Notes: generated from the sequence alone by a model not told the origin. Shown: positions 41,698 through 50,362, numbered from the stretch's first letter. The stretch: 64,000 bases of DNA from Spirochaetia bacterium (GCA_025997715.1 BNUY01000002.1:1-64000); one strand, 5' to 3'. Made by a program: numbers and translations.

Positions 41698-42561
41698 ATG
41701 GGGCCGTTTAAACCATCAACTCACCGAAAATGGTTTATAGACAAGAAAATTCGGGAAAATGTCTATCCAACAGCAGTATCGCTTGCGGTGGATTACCAAA
41801 AAGAGTACGGGAAATCCATTGATCCCCGGTCTATTGCAGCGGATATTGCCGCCTTGAGGCAGGAATTTCATGCCCCTATAGGTTATGACTACCAGCATCG
41901 GGGGTATTTTTACACCGATCCAGCATTTCATCCGGCGATTTTGCCGGATGATCCGGGGGGTTTACTATCAGACATGGCGCCGGAAGCACGGCCTAAGACA
42001 CAATTTATCCCGGATTGGCATAAAAACCTGCTATCTACCCTCTTAAATAAGGCCTTGCCGGTCTCAAAAGGGGCTGATACTTCAGCCGGGAAGGTGAGTT
42101 TGCTACTGAACGCCCCTTACGAACCGGAAACAGTCAGGGACGGTCCTCTGCGAGCCCTTCTGGAAGCGCTGGATAGTCATATGGAAGTAAAACTCCGCTA
42201 TATCTACGCCGGGGTTGAACCGGTTGCGCTGATTTTCCAGCCGATACACTTCATTTATACCCCCGAAGCCCCCCTCCTTTTTGGGGCTTTGCGGAATGAT
42301 CAGGGGGTCCGCTATGGGATTTTGCACACAGAACGCATTGAAGAGCTGGTCCGCCTCGATAGCCCGTTAAGCCCGCCGGATTATGTTTATGCCCAAACCG
42401 CTGGGAAGCAGGATATTGAGGTTCTGATTTCTCAAAAGCGGTCGGATCTGCTCCTGGTTTTCACCCTGAAACCGGGGACCAGCCGTAAAAAGACCCTCGC
42501 CGAATATGCCCTTTTAGCAAAAACTGAGATATACCCTATTCCGCAATCAATTTATCAGTAA
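41698..42561 (+). CDS. WYL-domain-type transcriptional regulator
   Basis: 287 residues. N-terminal winged-helix-like DNA-binding region (about 1-75: DYQKEYGKSIDPRSIAADIA, RGYFYTDPAF). A central WYL-like beta domain follows (about 145-215: ALLEALDSHMEVKLRYIYA, FQPIHFIYTPEAPLLFGAL), then a C-terminal extension. WYL proteins sense nucleic-acid or nucleotide ligands and often control defence or stress loci. Divergent from the tubulin/actin operon, 296 bp away, so it is the obvious candidate regulator. The canonical W-Y-L triplet is not intact here. Confidence 0.7.
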   Translation: MGPFKPSTHRKWFIDKKIRENVYPTAVSLAVDYQKEYGKSIDPRSIAADIAALRQEFHAPIGYDYQHRGYFYTDPAFHPAILPDDPGGLLSDMAPEARPKTQFIPDWHKNLLSTLLNKALPVSKGADTSAGKVSLLLNAPYEPETVRDGPLRALLEALDSHMEVKLRYIYAGVEPVALIFQPIHFIYTPEAPLLFGALRNDQGVRYGILHTERIEELVRLDSPLSPPDYVYAQTAGKQDIEVLISQKRSDLLLVFTLKPGTSRKKTLAEYALLAKTEIYPIPQSIYQ

Positions 42562-42612
42562 TTCCCCATCGTTTTAGTTGACATCAATAAGTTCCTGGGA
42601 ATAATATGTCTT

Positions 42613-43545
42613 ATGCAATTCGATAAGCGACACCAATTTATCCTACTTGCGGTCATAGGTACTTCTTTGCTCATATACGGATGTACTGATAGCAAAAAAA
42701 CCTCCGTTGTATCCTCACCGAAAAAACCCGCTCCAGCATCATCTTTATTCAGTGAGATTTCCACCGGTTTTTTAGCAAAACAAAATTATGCTTGGCTCAC
42801 CTCAAAAGTGTTCATCCCTCAATACATCCTTGATGAAGCAACTCAATACCGTTCGGATTTTTTGAAAAAGAATTCAGAATCGGCTTCAAATTTAGTATTT
42901 GTGTTTTTCTATAATAATGACGGTGATGCTTGTCTTGAAGCAACGGTAACACCAAAAGGAGCTTATACGTGGGAAAAGGGAACGTGGATCTGTCAATGGT
43001 GGAGCGGCGGCGGCGGTGAAATCGGGGTTGGAGAAATTAAATATTTACAAACCAAGAAAAATTTAGATGAAGCAGAAATTAGAATTGAAGAACGGCGCAG
43101 GGATACTGCATTTGTTGAAATTGAAAGAATCGTTCTGCAATTAGCCACCGAGTATGATTATGATTATATGGGTGCGTATGGGCGGACAGTAAAATACCGT
43201 ACCCCTATGGTGAAAAAAGCATTTTGTGAGGGTTATTCTGACGCCGTTTTAGAAGCATTTCGGGGGCATCGATTGGTTGATCATGTCGAAAAATACGAGG
43301 GTGGAAACCATGCATGGAATGTAGTCGTTCTAAAAGATGGAAGAAAAATTTATACCGATGTAACTTGGTACGATGGTAATGCCATAGATGATGAAGGATA
43401 TGTTGTTCATATTCCCGTACGCAATCCGGTAGATTTAACATTTGACTTGGCAGAGTTTAACAGTTTGAATGGCGCTATTGATAGGTCAACAGGGAAAACG
43501 GTAAAAGTTCATTTTGATTTTGATCAGGTTAGTAGGGTGTATTAG
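42613..43545 (+). CDS. Lipoprotein with transglutaminase-like domain
   Basis: 310 residues. Lipoprotein signal HQFILLAVIGTSLLIYGC, then a Ser/Pro/Lys linker. The C-terminal half has the transglutaminase/protease-like triad in order: Cys in KAFCEGYSDAVLEAF near residue 200, His in GGNHAWNVVVL near 236, Asp in IYTDVTWYD near 252. Relatives act as peptidases or peptidoglycan-linked enzymes. It is encoded 51 bp after the WYL gene on the same strand; a link to the neighbouring operon is possible but unproven. Confidence 0.78.
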   Translation: MQFDKRHQFILLAVIGTSLLIYGCTDSKKTSVVSSPKKPAPASSLFSEISTGFLAKQNYAWLTSKVFIPQYILDEATQYRSDFLKKNSESASNLVFVFFYNNDGDACLEATVTPKGAYTWEKGTWICQWWSGGGGEIGVGEIKYLQTKKNLDEAEIRIEERRRDTAFVEIERIVLQLATEYDYDYMGAYGRTVKYRTPMVKKAFCEGYSDAVLEAFRGHRLVDHVEKYEGGNHAWNVVVLKDGRKIYTDVTWYDGNAIDDEGYVVHIPVRNPVDLTFDLAEFNSLNGAIDRSTGKTVKVHFDFDQVSRVY

Positions 43546-43550
43546 ATGGT

Positions 43551-44108
43551 TTAGCTGGTTATAGCCAAGGCTTCCTTCTGCTTTTCAATATAGCTACCCA
43601 CGGCGGTTTTCATGTTTGCCATACGCTGCTGTAGAACGGCCTTTTCTATCATGTTGATCCCAGGGGTGCGGAGTGAGTTACTAAGCCGTGTCCGGTGTGC
43701 ATCGCAAGCCTGGTGAAAAATGTCCCTGGGGAACCCCTGGGTACGGTTTTTTGTTGTTGAGTAGGTGGTTTCAGCGGCTTGGTAGAGCGCCGTAACTCCA
43801 ATGGTTTTGAGACAACGCAGGGAATCTTCAAAGTCCTGGATTGCCTGGGTGAGGCTGTTCCGGGTAATAACGTCATTGTCATGGCAGAAATGAAGTTCCT
43901 GCTCCAAAAAGGCTTGTTCGGAAAGTATTAAGAGCTCGCAGTCCGCTGATGTTTGGGCTTCCTGAAAACTGGTTAGGGCTAAGGAAATGCCATCTTCATA
44001 CGAGAGCCTTCCCTGATGTTCTTTTCCATCGGTAGCGAGCATTTTTCGGCCAATATCTATGGAATTGACGCTGATAAAGATGTCATTTACTAAGCCAATT
44101 TTCCCCAA
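43551..44108 (-). CDS. Hypothetical protein
   Basis: About 185 residues, helical and soluble, with no signal peptide (SYEDGISLALTSFQEAQTSA, EKAVLQQRMANMKTAVG). Not recognised. A TTG start at 44108 is preferred because GGAGG lies 6 nt before it; ATG 44144 would give a 62-bp overlap with the upstream gene, and this start still overlaps by 26 bp. Probably a two-gene unit with the 77-residue protein. Confidence 0.55.
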   Translation of the reverse strand: MGKIGLVNDIFISVNSIDIGRKMLATDGKEHQGRLSYEDGISLALTSFQEAQTSADCELLILSEQAFLEQELHFCHDNDVITRNSLTQAIQDFEDSLRCLKTIGVTALYQAAETTYSTTKNRTQGFPRDIFHQACDAHRTRLSNSLRTPGINMIEKAVLQQRMANMKTAVGSYIEKQKEALAITS

Positions 44109-44316
44109 ATTCAGCCTCCGCTTCTGATAGGTTAAAACCGCCATTGATAAGGAAGTCCGGGCCGAGACGATTTTTGGCGAATTCTGCCAGATAGGGCGCC
44201 AAGGGCATCTCCTGCCTCAGTATCCGCTTAAATTCTTCCATATTACCGGCGACTTTATATTCATGCGCTTTTTCAACTATAGCGCCTTTCTCATCTAAGG
44301 TCATGGTTTGGGGCAT
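44083..44316 (-). CDS. Small hypothetical protein
   Basis: 77 residues, acidic, helical (KGAIVEKAHEYKVAGNMEEF, RILRQEMPLAPYLAEFAK). Not recognised; its size and position before an unknown partner gene recall toxin-antitoxin pairs, but no motif supports that. ATG with AAGGAGAATGCC upstream and a good promoter at 44335-44363. Confidence 0.6.
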   Translation of the reverse strand: MPQTMTLDEKGAIVEKAHEYKVAGNMEEFKRILRQEMPLAPYLAEFAKNRLGPDFLINGGFNLSEAEAEFGENWLSK

Positions 44317-44334
44317 GGCATTCTCCTTATGTTG

Positions 44335-44363
44335 AGTATACCGCTGATAAATAAAATGTTCAA
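44335..44363 (-). promoter_or_regulatory. Promoter of the two-gene hypothetical unit
   Basis: Minus strand TTGAAC (44358-44363), 17 bp, TATACT (44335-44340). Predicted start near 44328, 12 nt before the 44316 ATG, within reach of its AAGGAG site. Confidence 0.55.
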
Positions 44364-44465
44364 GATACCGAAAAGTTGCGCTATATACGAAGTGTTATGG
44401 AAACCTGTTTTGATTGATTTCTGCTTCCCAAAATCCGATGAAGGTGATATGGTATAGATAGGAGA

Positions 44466-44687
44466 AAATCATGGGGACTAAAGGAGACACTTGAAAAGAT
44501 TGCAAAAGGCTTAAAAATCGAAGCTCTTGACCTTTTTAAGCCGGAATTACCCCAAGAGCACCCTGCTTTTGATACTTTACATCAATACAATGATGATGCA
44601 AAATTGATAATCGACAAAACAAATAATGAGTTAAAACGGGCTTTGGACATAATGCTCGAAAGATACAGTGCGAATAATAATTCCTAA
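44466..44687 (+). pseudogene. Truncated XRE-type regulator, C-terminal remnant
   Basis: One plus-strand frame reads LKETLEKIAKGLKIEALDLF, then KPELPQEHPAF and an acidic helix to TAA at 44685-44687. LEKIAKGL-x8-LF is the usual last helix and tail of Cro/C1-type HTH regulators. The first helices are missing and no usable start exists, so this is a fragment. Confidence 0.5.
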
Positions 44688-44755
44688 CCCAGCAACAATA
44701 TTCTTCTTGCACATAAAGGTATTATGACTATATTAGTAAGAAACGCGCCTGCCGT

Positions 44756-44784
44756 TTGACCTTGAACCCCGGATAGGATATATT
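44756..44784 (+). promoter_or_regulatory. Promoter of the small-protein/retropepsin pair
   Basis: TTGACC (44756-44761), 17 bp, TATATT (44779-44784), followed by a GAGGGAAAGG ribosome site and ATG at 44804. Confidence 0.6.
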
Positions 44785-44803
44785 GTAGGTAAGAGGGAAA
44801 GGC

Positions 44804-45046
44804 ATGTTAACTACTGATTTTGATTATTATACGGCACATCAGGCCGAGATTGTAGAAAAACACCTCGGCGAATATGTCGTTATCAAGGATGCAAGGGTAT
44901 TGGGCTATTACAAAGAAGAGATGGCGGCGTTTTCCTCAATGAAAGAGGAAATTCCGGGAACCTTTATGGTAAAGAAATGCAAACCGAAGGGTGAAGATAT
45001 TGAGACCTATTACAACCATGCGGTCGTTTATCAATGCTTGATTTAG
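44804..45046 (+). CDS. Small hypothetical protein, partner of retropepsin-like gene
   Basis: 80 residues: TTDFDYYTAHQAEIVEKHLG, VVIKDARVLGYYKEEMAAF. This opening is shared by many short bacterial proteins found directly before DTGAS-type aspartyl protease-like genes. It lies 4 bp before such a gene here. Soluble, no signal; function unknown. Confidence 0.7.
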   Translation: MLTTDFDYYTAHQAEIVEKHLGEYVVIKDARVLGYYKEEMAAFSSMKEEIPGTFMVKKCKPKGEDIETYYNHAVVYQCLI

Positions 45047-45050
45047 CCTA

Positions 45051-45512
45051 ATGGGAACCCAGGCATTTACCATCAAAGCGAATGGCCTCATATCCAGAAT
45101 CCGTACTCCGGTATCTATACGGCAATCCTTGGAGTTTTGCCGAACCTTCAATCTGAGAAGTGAGCAGGTCGATGTTGCTGCCCTTTGGGATACCGGCGCT
45201 TCCCTGTCTTCTATAAGCCAAGGTTTAGCCGCCAAACTGGGCCTGAGCAAGGTTGACCGGGAAACAGTCGCCGGATTCGGTGGGTACCAGATTGCCAATA
45301 TCGACATCGTGGATATTGTGCTGCCGAATCAGGTTGCTATTCCCAATGTCCGTGTTGCCGAGTTTATTGATAATGGGAAGTTTGACGTGATTGTTGGAAT
45401 GGACATCATTACCCTCGGGGATTTTTCCATAACAAACCACGACGGACTGTCTGTGGTCTCCTTCCGAATGCCCCCAGGAGACCGGCATACCGATTATGTA
45501 GCCGAGGAATAG
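45051..45512 (+). CDS. Retropepsin-like aspartyl protease
   Basis: 153 residues. Active-site motif AALWDTGASLSSIS (about 44-57), then AGFGGYQIANIDIVDIVLPN, and the psi-loop segment FDVIVGMDIITLGDF near residue 120, the usual layout of single-domain bacterial retropepsin-like proteins that would act as homodimers. No signal peptide, so cytoplasmic. Cotranscribed with the 80-residue gene. Substrate unknown. Confidence 0.8.
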   Translation: MGTQAFTIKANGLISRIRTPVSIRQSLEFCRTFNLRSEQVDVAALWDTGASLSSISQGLAAKLGLSKVDRETVAGFGGYQIANIDIVDIVLPNQVAIPNVRVAEFIDNGKFDVIVGMDIITLGDFSITNHDGLSVVSFRMPPGDRHTDYVAEE

Positions 45513-45594
45513 AGCCTGGATATGTGGCATGGTGGGGGCCAGGATGGTATGATGTTTGACAAAGTTTTTAGGTGATTATCGCCAGAGTCTTCTT

Positions 45595-46638
45595 TTATTT
45601 CGCTGCGCCCTGCGCTATTTCTTTCCATGATTTAAATACCTGACGCACATTGTCCAATTGAGCGGCAGCGCCGAATTCACATTGGGCGATAGCGCCTCCG
45701 TTTTCCCAAATCGCGGAATGTACTTTGCGTATCGCCGCATCTATTTCCGCGGTAGTTCCAAAAGGAAGCAGACGCTGCCTGTCAACTTCTCCCCAGAACG
45801 TTATCTTGCCTTTGAATTGAGCGATGTTCTCGATGCCTATGCAAAATATTTGCAGGTTCACCGCGTCGTACCCTAATTCTATCAGATGCGGAATAATTTC
45901 AAGGGTGAAGCCGTCCGAATGAAAGAACATTTTTTTGCCGTATTTATGCGCGATGTTTACATAGTCTTTGTATAGAGGTTTAAAGAGTTTTATCCATAAT
46001 GTGGGATTTATCAACAAGCTCCGTTGCGATCCCCAGTCATCCATGGCAAAAAAACCGTCAACGTTTGTTTTTTTGCACCACAGTTCAGCTAGTTCGCAAT
46101 AAAATTCATGTACGCGATTAAGCATCTTTAACATGCCCGGATTTTCCCAGCCAAGGTCACAATAAAAAGTTTCGGAGCCGCGCAAGAATTGCATCCGCTC
46201 AAAGGGTCTGGCTAAATCGCTGGATAGTACAAATTGATCCGTGCCTGCGCAAAATTCATTGACCTTATTTGTATCTATGGTTAGCAGCTCGCAGGGAATG
46301 TGTACACGCGACAGGTCTTCCCAGTCCTCATCCTCCGCTTTCACTATCGGAGCTTTTACTTCGCCATGGAGACCCCGCTGTACATTCTTCCATATTACGC
46401 CCCATTCATCGCGCGACTCACCTTCCTCGTATACGCTGCCGACGGAGATGGGCTTCTTTGCATAGACCTTATGCGAATCGGGCACCTGTACGATGTCCGC
46501 CGGATAGTCACGAAAAATTTCATCAACCTGTTTGCCGTATTTATGATACGCCCACGGCAATGTCCATAGGTCCCGGGGTACGATGCCCTCTGTGTTTTTG
46601 AATTCCAGGGTCCTCTTAACTAATTCTCTTGAGGTCAT
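45595..46638 (-). CDS. URO-D/MtaA-family protein in sugar transporter operon
   Basis: 347 residues of the uroporphyrinogen decarboxylase superfamily: VKRTLEFKNTEGIVPRDLW at the start, DGFFAMDDWGSQRSLLINP in the middle, KKMFFHSDGFTLEIIPHLIE and WGEVDRQRLLPFG near the end. The superfamily includes haem-biosynthetic HemE and methyl transferases (MtaA/CmuA). It is fourth in an operon with a sugar ABC transporter, so a role in sugar or methylated-compound metabolism is more likely than haem synthesis. Substrate unknown. Confidence 0.8.
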   Translation of the reverse strand: MTSRELVKRTLEFKNTEGIVPRDLWTLPWAYHKYGKQVDEIFRDYPADIVQVPDSHKVYAKKPISVGSVYEEGESRDEWGVIWKNVQRGLHGEVKAPIVKAEDEDWEDLSRVHIPCELLTIDTNKVNEFCAGTDQFVLSSDLARPFERMQFLRGSETFYCDLGWENPGMLKMLNRVHEFYCELAELWCKKTNVDGFFAMDDWGSQRSLLINPTLWIKLFKPLYKDYVNIAHKYGKKMFFHSDGFTLEIIPHLIELGYDAVNLQIFCIGIENIAQFKGKITFWGEVDRQRLLPFGTTAEIDAAIRKVHSAIWENGGAIAQCEFGAAAQLDNVRQVFKSWKEIAQGAAK

Positions 46639-46651
46639 ACCATCTCCTTTG

Positions 46652-47644
46652 TCAGCCCTTTCTTTGGGTCTGCACCGTATTAATCAAAACCGCCGTCAAT
46701 ATCAAAAGACCCCGCACCACATACTGGGCGTACTCGTTCACGTTGAGCAGGGTCATGCCGTTAATAATCACGCCGAGGAAGATAAGGCCCACGAAGGTGC
46801 GGGACACCCGCCCGATGCCGCCGTTAAGGCTTGCACCGCCGATAATTACCGACGAGATGGCCGTCATCTCCCAGCCTTTGCCGAAGGTAGAGGAGCCGCT
46901 CATCACTTGGCTGGATACCATAACGCCCGCTATTGCCGCGCAGATCTGCACGTTGATCATCACGAACATTTTGACCTTGGCCACATTGATGCCGGACAGG
47001 CGCGCCGCATCGGCATTGCCGCCGACGGCATACACCGAGCGTCCGAAACGGGTGTAGTTCAGGATGACAAAGTTTACGAGAAACACAAGGATGAGGATGA
47101 GCGCCGGTATGGGGATGATACCGCCGATGCGTCCCGCGCCGATTACGTTGTACCACTTCGGCAGGGTTACCACCGGGAAACCCCGGGAGATGATGGCGGC
47201 AATGCCGTACAGCACATTCATCATCGCCAGGGTAATGATGAAGGACGGCATCTTAAACCGGGTGAGCAGCCAGCCGTTAAACGCCCCAAACAGCGCGCAG
47301 ACGATGATGGACAGCAGTATCCCTGCCACGACGGCGGTCTCCATCGGCAGGATACCCGCCTTTGCCAGGGAGCCTGAGGTGAGCGCCGTAATCACGCCCG
47401 CAAGCGCAACGGTGGAACCGATGGAAAGGTCAATCTCCCCTGAAATGATTACCAGGGTCATCCCAAAGGCAATACAGCCCTGAAACGACATATTACGCAG
47501 AATATTGAACAGATTGCCCAGGGTAAAAAAGCCGTAGGTCGTTACCGACATGATAAGTATCAACAGTATCAGTATTATTTCAAGCATGCGCTTGTTTATT
47601 GCCTGCCGGGAAATCAGTTTCCCAAAACCGTTTTTGTCACCCAT
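46652..47644 (-). CDS. Sugar ABC transporter permease (RbsC type)
   Basis: 330 residues of the RbsC-like permease family. MTLVIISGEIDLSIGSTVAL near residue 62 and SSVIIGGASLNGGIGRVSRT near residue 265 are the conserved loops; about nine helices. Encoded 3 bp after its ATPase. Substrate not identifiable from sequence. Confidence 0.88.
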   Translation of the reverse strand: MGDKNGFGKLISRQAINKRMLEIILILLILIMSVTTYGFFTLGNLFNILRNMSFQGCIAFGMTLVIISGEIDLSIGSTVALAGVITALTSGSLAKAGILPMETAVVAGILLSIIVCALFGAFNGWLLTRFKMPSFIITLAMMNVLYGIAAIISRGFPVVTLPKWYNVIGAGRIGGIIPIPALILILVFLVNFVILNYTRFGRSVYAVGGNADAARLSGINVAKVKMFVMINVQICAAIAGVMVSSQVMSGSSTFGKGWEMTAISSVIIGGASLNGGIGRVSRTFVGLIFLGVIINGMTLLNVNEYAQYVVRGLLILTAVLINTVQTQRKG

Positions 47645-47647
47645 TTT

Positions 47648-49138
47648 TTACGCAGCCCCCATACATAATGAATACAATTCTTCTATCGTAATATTTTCAG
47701 GACGCACCTCATCAACAATACGGCCGGCCCGCATGATTAAAATACGGTGACACACTTCGATGAGTTCCTCAAGTTCTGAAGAAACCATGATGCTTGAAAT
47801 ACCCCTGCGGGATTGTTCCCAGATAATTTGAAAAATCTGCTGTTTCGCGTTCACGTCGATGCCCCGGGATGGTTCGTCAAACAGCATCACTTTTGGTCCA
47901 ATGTTCAGCCAATTGCCCACCACCACCTTCTGCTGGTTGCCGCCGGAGAGGCTCGTCATCGGGTCAATCGCCGACGACATCTTTATTTGCAGATCCGCAA
48001 TCTGCCGCCTGGCAAAGCCGTCCTCACGTTTCCGGTTGACAAAATAGCCGTCTGAAATCAGCGGCAGGCTGGCGTAACAGAGGTTGTCTTTGATTGACGC
48101 GATAAGGTTGAGGCCCTCCCTCTTGCGATCCTCCGGGGTCAGCGCCACGCCGGCGTCACGCATTTTTTCCGGCGTTGCCCCGGTCACCGGCCGCCCGTTA
48201 AAGGTGACGGTCCCGGTGTCAGCCTGGTCTGCCCCGAACAGCGCCCGCAACAATTCTGTGCGGCCCGCCCCCAGCATACCGGCAATACCGAGCACCTCGC
48301 CCTTGCGCAGGTCGAAGGACACATCTTTAAAACGCGGCTTCCGCGAAAGGCCCTTTACCGAAAGTACCACCTCATCGTCTACCCGGAGGTTCGCCGGACG
48401 CTGCTTAATCTCCAGGTCGCCGAACATCATCCCCAACACCTCTTTGCGGGTCACCGGGGCCATCTCAACCGTGCCTATGTACTTGCCGTCCCTTAGCACC
48501 GTACAGGTGTCGGCAATCTCCCAGAGTTCGTGCAGTTTATGGGAAATATAAATAACGATCACGTCTTTCTCTTTTAATAAGCGCACCATCTTGAACAGGG
48601 AAGCCACCTCGTTCTGCGCCAGCGCCGAGGTAGGCTCATCAAGGAGCAGCACCCTTGGCTTGTAACTCATCGCCTTGACAATCTCCAGCATCTGACACTG
48701 CCACACAGAGAGTTCGTAAATATATGCGTCCGGCGCAATGTCAACATCAAGCTCGCGGATCAGATCTTCCGCCTGTTTATACGTTGCCTTCCAGTCGATA
48801 AAGCCGCACTTTTCGGGCAGCCGGCCAATCAGAATGTTTTCCGCCGCCGTCATCCCCTGCACAAGGGAGAGTTCCTGGTACACCGTTGCAATGCCCGATC
48901 CAAAGGCGTCCATGGGATTTTTAAAACTGAGCTTTTTGTCATCCAGGTAGACAAGGCCCTCCGTTGCCTGTTCCGCGCCGGAAATAATTTTTACCAGGGT
49001 TGATTTACCGGAGCCGTTCTTGCCGATCAGCGCATTCACCTTGCCGCTCTCAAACGAAAGGGACACCGCATCCAGCGCCACGGTACCGGGATAGACCTTC
49101 GTTACATTCTCCGCCCGCAACACACTCACCGAACACAC
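47648..49138 (-). CDS. Sugar ABC transporter ATPase (RbsA type)
   Basis: 496 residues with two ABC domains. First: Walker A GKNGSGKST, signature-like ELSVWQCQMLEIVKAM, Walker B VLLLDEPTSAL. Second: degenerate P-loop GMLGAGRTEL, signature LSGGNQQKVVVGNWL. GTG start at 49138 after AAGGTTAGG. Partner of the 46652 permease. Confidence 0.88.
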   Translation of the reverse strand: MCSVSVLRAENVTKVYPGTVALDAVSLSFESGKVNALIGKNGSGKSTLVKIISGAEQATEGLVYLDDKKLSFKNPMDAFGSGIATVYQELSLVQGMTAAENILIGRLPEKCGFIDWKATYKQAEDLIRELDVDIAPDAYIYELSVWQCQMLEIVKAMSYKPRVLLLDEPTSALAQNEVASLFKMVRLLKEKDVIVIYISHKLHELWEIADTCTVLRDGKYIGTVEMAPVTRKEVLGMMFGDLEIKQRPANLRVDDEVVLSVKGLSRKPRFKDVSFDLRKGEVLGIAGMLGAGRTELLRALFGADQADTGTVTFNGRPVTGATPEKMRDAGVALTPEDRKREGLNLIASIKDNLCYASLPLISDGYFVNRKREDGFARRQIADLQIKMSSAIDPMTSLSGGNQQKVVVGNWLNIGPKVMLFDEPSRGIDVNAKQQIFQIIWEQSRRGISSIMVSSELEELIEVCHRILIMRAGRIVDEVRPENITIEELYSLCMGAA

Positions 49139-49219
49139 CTAACCTTTTTATAGAGAAAATAATTGAGCCAGTTCTTTTCGACGGAACCGGCTCGTGAAAA
49201 AATGGTCTAAGGCTGCCTG

Positions 49220-50218
49220 TTAGCGCGCCAGCTTCGCCGCCAATTCTTTTTCGAACTTGTCGATACCGGCCGGGTCGCTGCGGCTGACGAGGAGGCCATC
49301 AACGATGACGGTCTTTCCCTGGGTCTTGCTCACGTCTTTCCCGTTAACGGCATCGGCGAGTACCTTCATTGCGTTGTAGCCCTGGGAGTAGGGATCCTGT
49401 CCGGTTACCGCTTGCAATATGTTATCGCTGTCCCGGAGCATGGCAATCTGCTGATCGCCGGTGTCGATGCCGAAGACGAAGGTCTTTCCGGCGCGGCCCG
49501 CGTTCTTTACCGCCATCACGCTGCCAATGGTACCGCCGTCATTTGAGCCGTAGATGATATCAATGTCGGGGTTCGCGGTAAGCAGGTCACCGGCTTTCTG
49601 TACGGCCACGTCCTGCAGCCACGCTTCCTGGGGCGCCAGGAACTGAACATTGGGGTTCACCTTCAGAATCGCCTCTTTGAAGCCGTCCACCCGGGCCGCC
49701 GCCTGTTCGGGGAGAAGTGTATAGAAGCCGGGGATCGCAACCTTCGCGTTACCGTTCAGCTTCGTCTTGATGAAATCCGCTGCCGACGCGCCGACGGTGG
49801 CGCCCAGGTTTTTGTCGTCAGAGGTGTAACCGCCCACGATGAAGGGCGCGTTGGACAGATTAATATTGGTGACCGCAATCTTTACACCGGCGTCGGAAGC
49901 CCTCTTAAGGGTCGCAACGGAGGACTCCTTGCTGAGCGGGGCAATAGCGATACCGGCGACTTTCTGGTCAACATAGGTGTTAATAAGTTCCGCTTCACGG
50001 GCCTGATCATTCCCGGTGTTTGCCTGCAAAATGCGGAAGCCCGCTTCCTTTGCCGCATCGGCATAACCGAGGGACAACAATTTCATAAACTGGTCTTCCT
50101 GGAACACGATACCGGCTACAACCTGTTCCCCGCCCTGTTTTCCGCCTCCGGCCATCAACATCGCGGGCAGCCCGCAAAACAGCGCGAAAAGCGCAATCAA
50201 AGAAATCCTTCTGTTCAT
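49220..50218 (-). CDS. Sugar ABC transporter substrate-binding protein (RbsB type)
   Basis: 332 residues. Signal peptide NRRISLIALFALFCGLPAMLMA, then a type I sugar-binding fold: LINTYVDQKVAGIAIAPLSK, SDAGVKIAVTNINL, and DIIYGSNDGGTIGSVMAVKN. First gene of the four-gene transporter operon, transcribed from a promoter that shares -35 DNA with the kinase/regulator pair on the other strand. Confidence 0.88.
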   Translation of the reverse strand: MNRRISLIALFALFCGLPAMLMAGGGKQGGEQVVAGIVFQEDQFMKLLSLGYADAAKEAGFRILQANTGNDQAREAELINTYVDQKVAGIAIAPLSKESSVATLKRASDAGVKIAVTNINLSNAPFIVGGYTSDDKNLGATVGASAADFIKTKLNGNAKVAIPGFYTLLPEQAAARVDGFKEAILKVNPNVQFLAPQEAWLQDVAVQKAGDLLTANPDIDIIYGSNDGGTIGSVMAVKNAGRAGKTFVFGIDTGDQQIAMLRDSDNILQAVTGQDPYSQGYNAMKVLADAVNGKDVSKTQGKTVIVDGLLVSRSDPAGIDKFEKELAAKLAR

Positions 50219-50235
50219 AATTCTCTCCTTGTCCT

Positions 50236-50278
50236 TGTAAAAACTTTTATTGACATTCAGTCAATGTTATTCTATTAT
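50236..50278. promoter_or_regulatory. Back-to-back promoters with overlapping -35 palindrome
   Basis: Plus: TTGACA (50250-50255), 17 bp, TATTAT (50273-50278), toward the histidine kinase. Minus: TTGACT (50259-50264), 17 bp, TTTACA (50236-50241), toward the binding-protein gene. The two -35 boxes form the palindrome TTGAC-ATTCA-GTCAA (50250-50264). One regulator bound here would affect both directions. Confidence 0.6.
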
Positions 50279-50362
50279 CAGGGAGGATTTTGATAATCCG
50301 CAATGATACATTTTTTGTATTTGTTGTACATTTTTTGGCTTTATGATAATAAATGGTGGAAA

